Shown: positions 4,377-5,450 of the stretch, in pieces
Layout: every line of letters starts with the position of its first letter
Position numbering within the stretch: position 1 is the stretch's first letter
DNA from: JARDZI01 sp041639705
GTDB taxonomy: Bacteria; Bacillota; Clostridia; Clostridiales; Caloramatoraceae
Assembly: GCA_041639705.1 (NCBI GenBank)
Contig: JBEQBT010000232.1
Location: 1 to 5,450 of the forward strand
Length of the DNA: 5,450 bases
Direction of reading: 5' to 3'
Made by a program: the position numbers and the translations under genes
Notes under the pieces: model-generated
What the model saw: only the letters and a program-made list of their open reading frames with translations
Databases searched by the model: none
Told to the model about the DNA's origin: nothing

Positions 4377-5450
4377 ATGTACAAAAAAGTTGATTCCACA
4401 AAAGGTTTTGTGGATATGGAAAAGGATGTTTTAAAGCTTTGGGAGGAAAAGGACATAATTCAAAAAAGCTTTGATTCCAATCAGGATGGAGAGTATTTTA
4501 CTTTTTATGATGGACCTCCAACTGCAAATGGAATGCCCCATATAGGACATGTTATCACTAGAGTTATAAAGGATATAATTCCAAGATACAAGGTTATGAA
4601 GGGCTACAAGGTTTTAAGAAAAGCAGGCTGGGACACACACGGACTGCCTGTTGAATTGGAAGTAGAAAAGGCACTTGGAATTTCAGGTAAACCCCAAATA
4701 GAAAAATATGGGGTAGAGGAATTTATAAAAAAATGCAAGGACAGTGTATTCACATATTCAAATGAATGGAAGGAAATGTCTGAAAGATTGGGATACTGGG
4801 TTGATATGGAGAATCCATATGTTACCTATCATAATGACTATATAGAATCAGTATGGTGGGCATTAAAGCAGATATGGGAAAAAGATTTACTATATAAGGG
4901 TTTTAAAGTTGTTCCCTATTGCCCAAGATGTGGAACTTCACTATCCTCCCATGAGGTTGCACAGGGGTATAAGGATGTTAAGGACAGTTCAGCTTATGTT
5001 AAATTTAAACTTAAAGATCAAGATAAATATATACTTGTTTGGACTACTACTCCATGGACTTTGCCAAGTAACGTAGCTCTTGCTGTTAATAAAAAGTATA
5101 TATATGTTGAGGTTTTACATGAAAATCAGCATCTTATACTTGCAAAGGAGCTTTTAGGAAGGTTAGATGGAGAGTATGAATTAGTCAGAGAGTTCAAGGG
5201 AGAAGAACTTTTAGGCAAGGAATATGAACAGATGTTCAAGTTTTATACTCCTGATAAGAAGGCTTTCTATATAGTTCATGGTGATTTTGTAACATTAACT
5301 GATGGTTCAGGAATTGTTCATATAGCACCTGCATTTGGTCAGGATGACAATATGTTAGGACAACTCTATGATTTGCCTTTAGTAAATCTAGTTGATGTGG
5401 AAGGTAAGTTTACTGAGGAAGTTGAGCCATGGAAGGGTATGCCTGTTAAG
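4377..5450 (+). CDS. ileS: Isoleucyl-tRNA synthetase, type 2-like (3' partial)
   Basis: IleRS, a class I synthetase, charges tRNA-Ile with isoleucine in the cytoplasm. The window holds the first 358 codons, in frame to the edge; the full protein should be roughly 1,030 residues. The catalytic HIGH motif is at 55-58 within DGPPTANGMPHIGHV, followed by GWDTHGLPVE (84-93). A zinc-type CPRC (C182, C185) comes next, then the CP1 editing domain with WTTTPWTLPSN (222-232) and GSGIVHIAPAFGQDD (310-324), which includes the conserved editing aspartate region. The KMSKS loop and anticodon-binding domain lie beyond the window. PTANGxPHIGH and WDTHGLPVE are features of the type 2 (eukaryote-like) IleRS rather than the E. 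coli type 1 form. GGGAG at 4364-4368 sits eight bases before the ATG. The upstream T-box reads an isoleucine codon, which independently confirms the specificity. Confidence 0.95.
   Translation, partial: MYKKVDSTKGFVDMEKDVLKLWEEKDIIQKSFDSNQDGEYFTFYDGPPTANGMPHIGHVITRVIKDIIPRYKVMKGYKVLRKAGWDTHGLPVELEVEKALGISGKPQIEKYGVEEFIKKCKDSVFTYSNEWKEMSERLGYWVDMENPYVTYHNDYIESVWWALKQIWEKDLLYKGFKVVPYCPRCGTSLSSHEVAQGYKDVKDSSAYVKFKLKDQDKYILVWTTTPWTLPSNVALAVNKKYIYVEVLHENQHLILAKELLGRLDGEYELVREFKGEELLGKEYEQMFKFYTPDKKAFYIVHGDFVTLTDGSGIVHIAPAFGQDDNMLGQLYDLPLVNLVDVEGKFTEEVEPWKGMPVK

Noticed and set aside
1..5450. Mobile element, CRISPR array, tRNA/rRNA gene or defence system
   Set aside because: No transposase or integrase motifs, repeat-spacer pattern, cloverleaf or defence-protein domains were seen on either strand. 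The content is housekeeping genes, small unknown genes and one riboswitch.

Overview
The window is AT-rich, with strong GAGGTG/GGAGG ribosome binding sites, many AGA and ATA codons, and a T-box leader ahead of a type-2-like isoleucyl-tRNA synthetase gene. Together these point to a Firmicute of the class Clostridia, probably Clostridium sensu lato. All supported genes are on the + strand. The genes look chromosomal and mostly housekeeping. I see no transposase, integrase, phage gene, CRISPR array, tRNA or rRNA.

Layout. (1) 1-1103: an FAD-dependent oxidoreductase of the geranylgeranyl-reductase-like type, cut by the left edge inside its Rossmann motif. (2) 1104-1275: an intergenic region with two extended -10 elements and a hairpin terminator between them. 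(3) 1276-3028: a probable operon of rpiA (ribose-5-phosphate isomerase A), a GNAT acetyltransferase remnant lacking its N-terminal half, and nadE (ammonia-dependent NAD+ synthetase). (4) 3029-3189: an intergenic region with a long two-part hairpin. (5) 3190-3582: a small four-cysteine zinc-ribbon protein of unknown role. (6) 3583-3708: a short gap that may hold a decayed coding remnant. (7) 3709-4047: an ArsC/Spx-family thioredoxin-fold protein with serine at the usual redox cysteine and no cysteine anywhere. (8) 4075-4336: a strong promoter and a complete T-box riboswitch with an AUC (Ile) specifier and a UGGU acceptor-binding bulge. (9) 4377-5450: the first 358 codons of ileS, cut by the right edge.

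How the genes relate. rpiA and nadE serve central metabolism: the pentose phosphate and PRPP supply, and the last step of NAD+ synthesis. They probably share one promoter at about 1225-1233. The best-resolved regulatory unit is the T-box/ileS pair. Uncharged tRNA-Ile should be read by codon (AUC) and by acceptor end (ACCA), which would stabilise the antiterminator and let transcription proceed into ileS. No wholly new system is evident. The items most worth a second look are the cysteine-free ArsC-like protein, a third hairpin in the T-box that would hide its acceptor-binding bases, the unexplained hairpin after nadE, and the possible short RNA ahead of rpiA.
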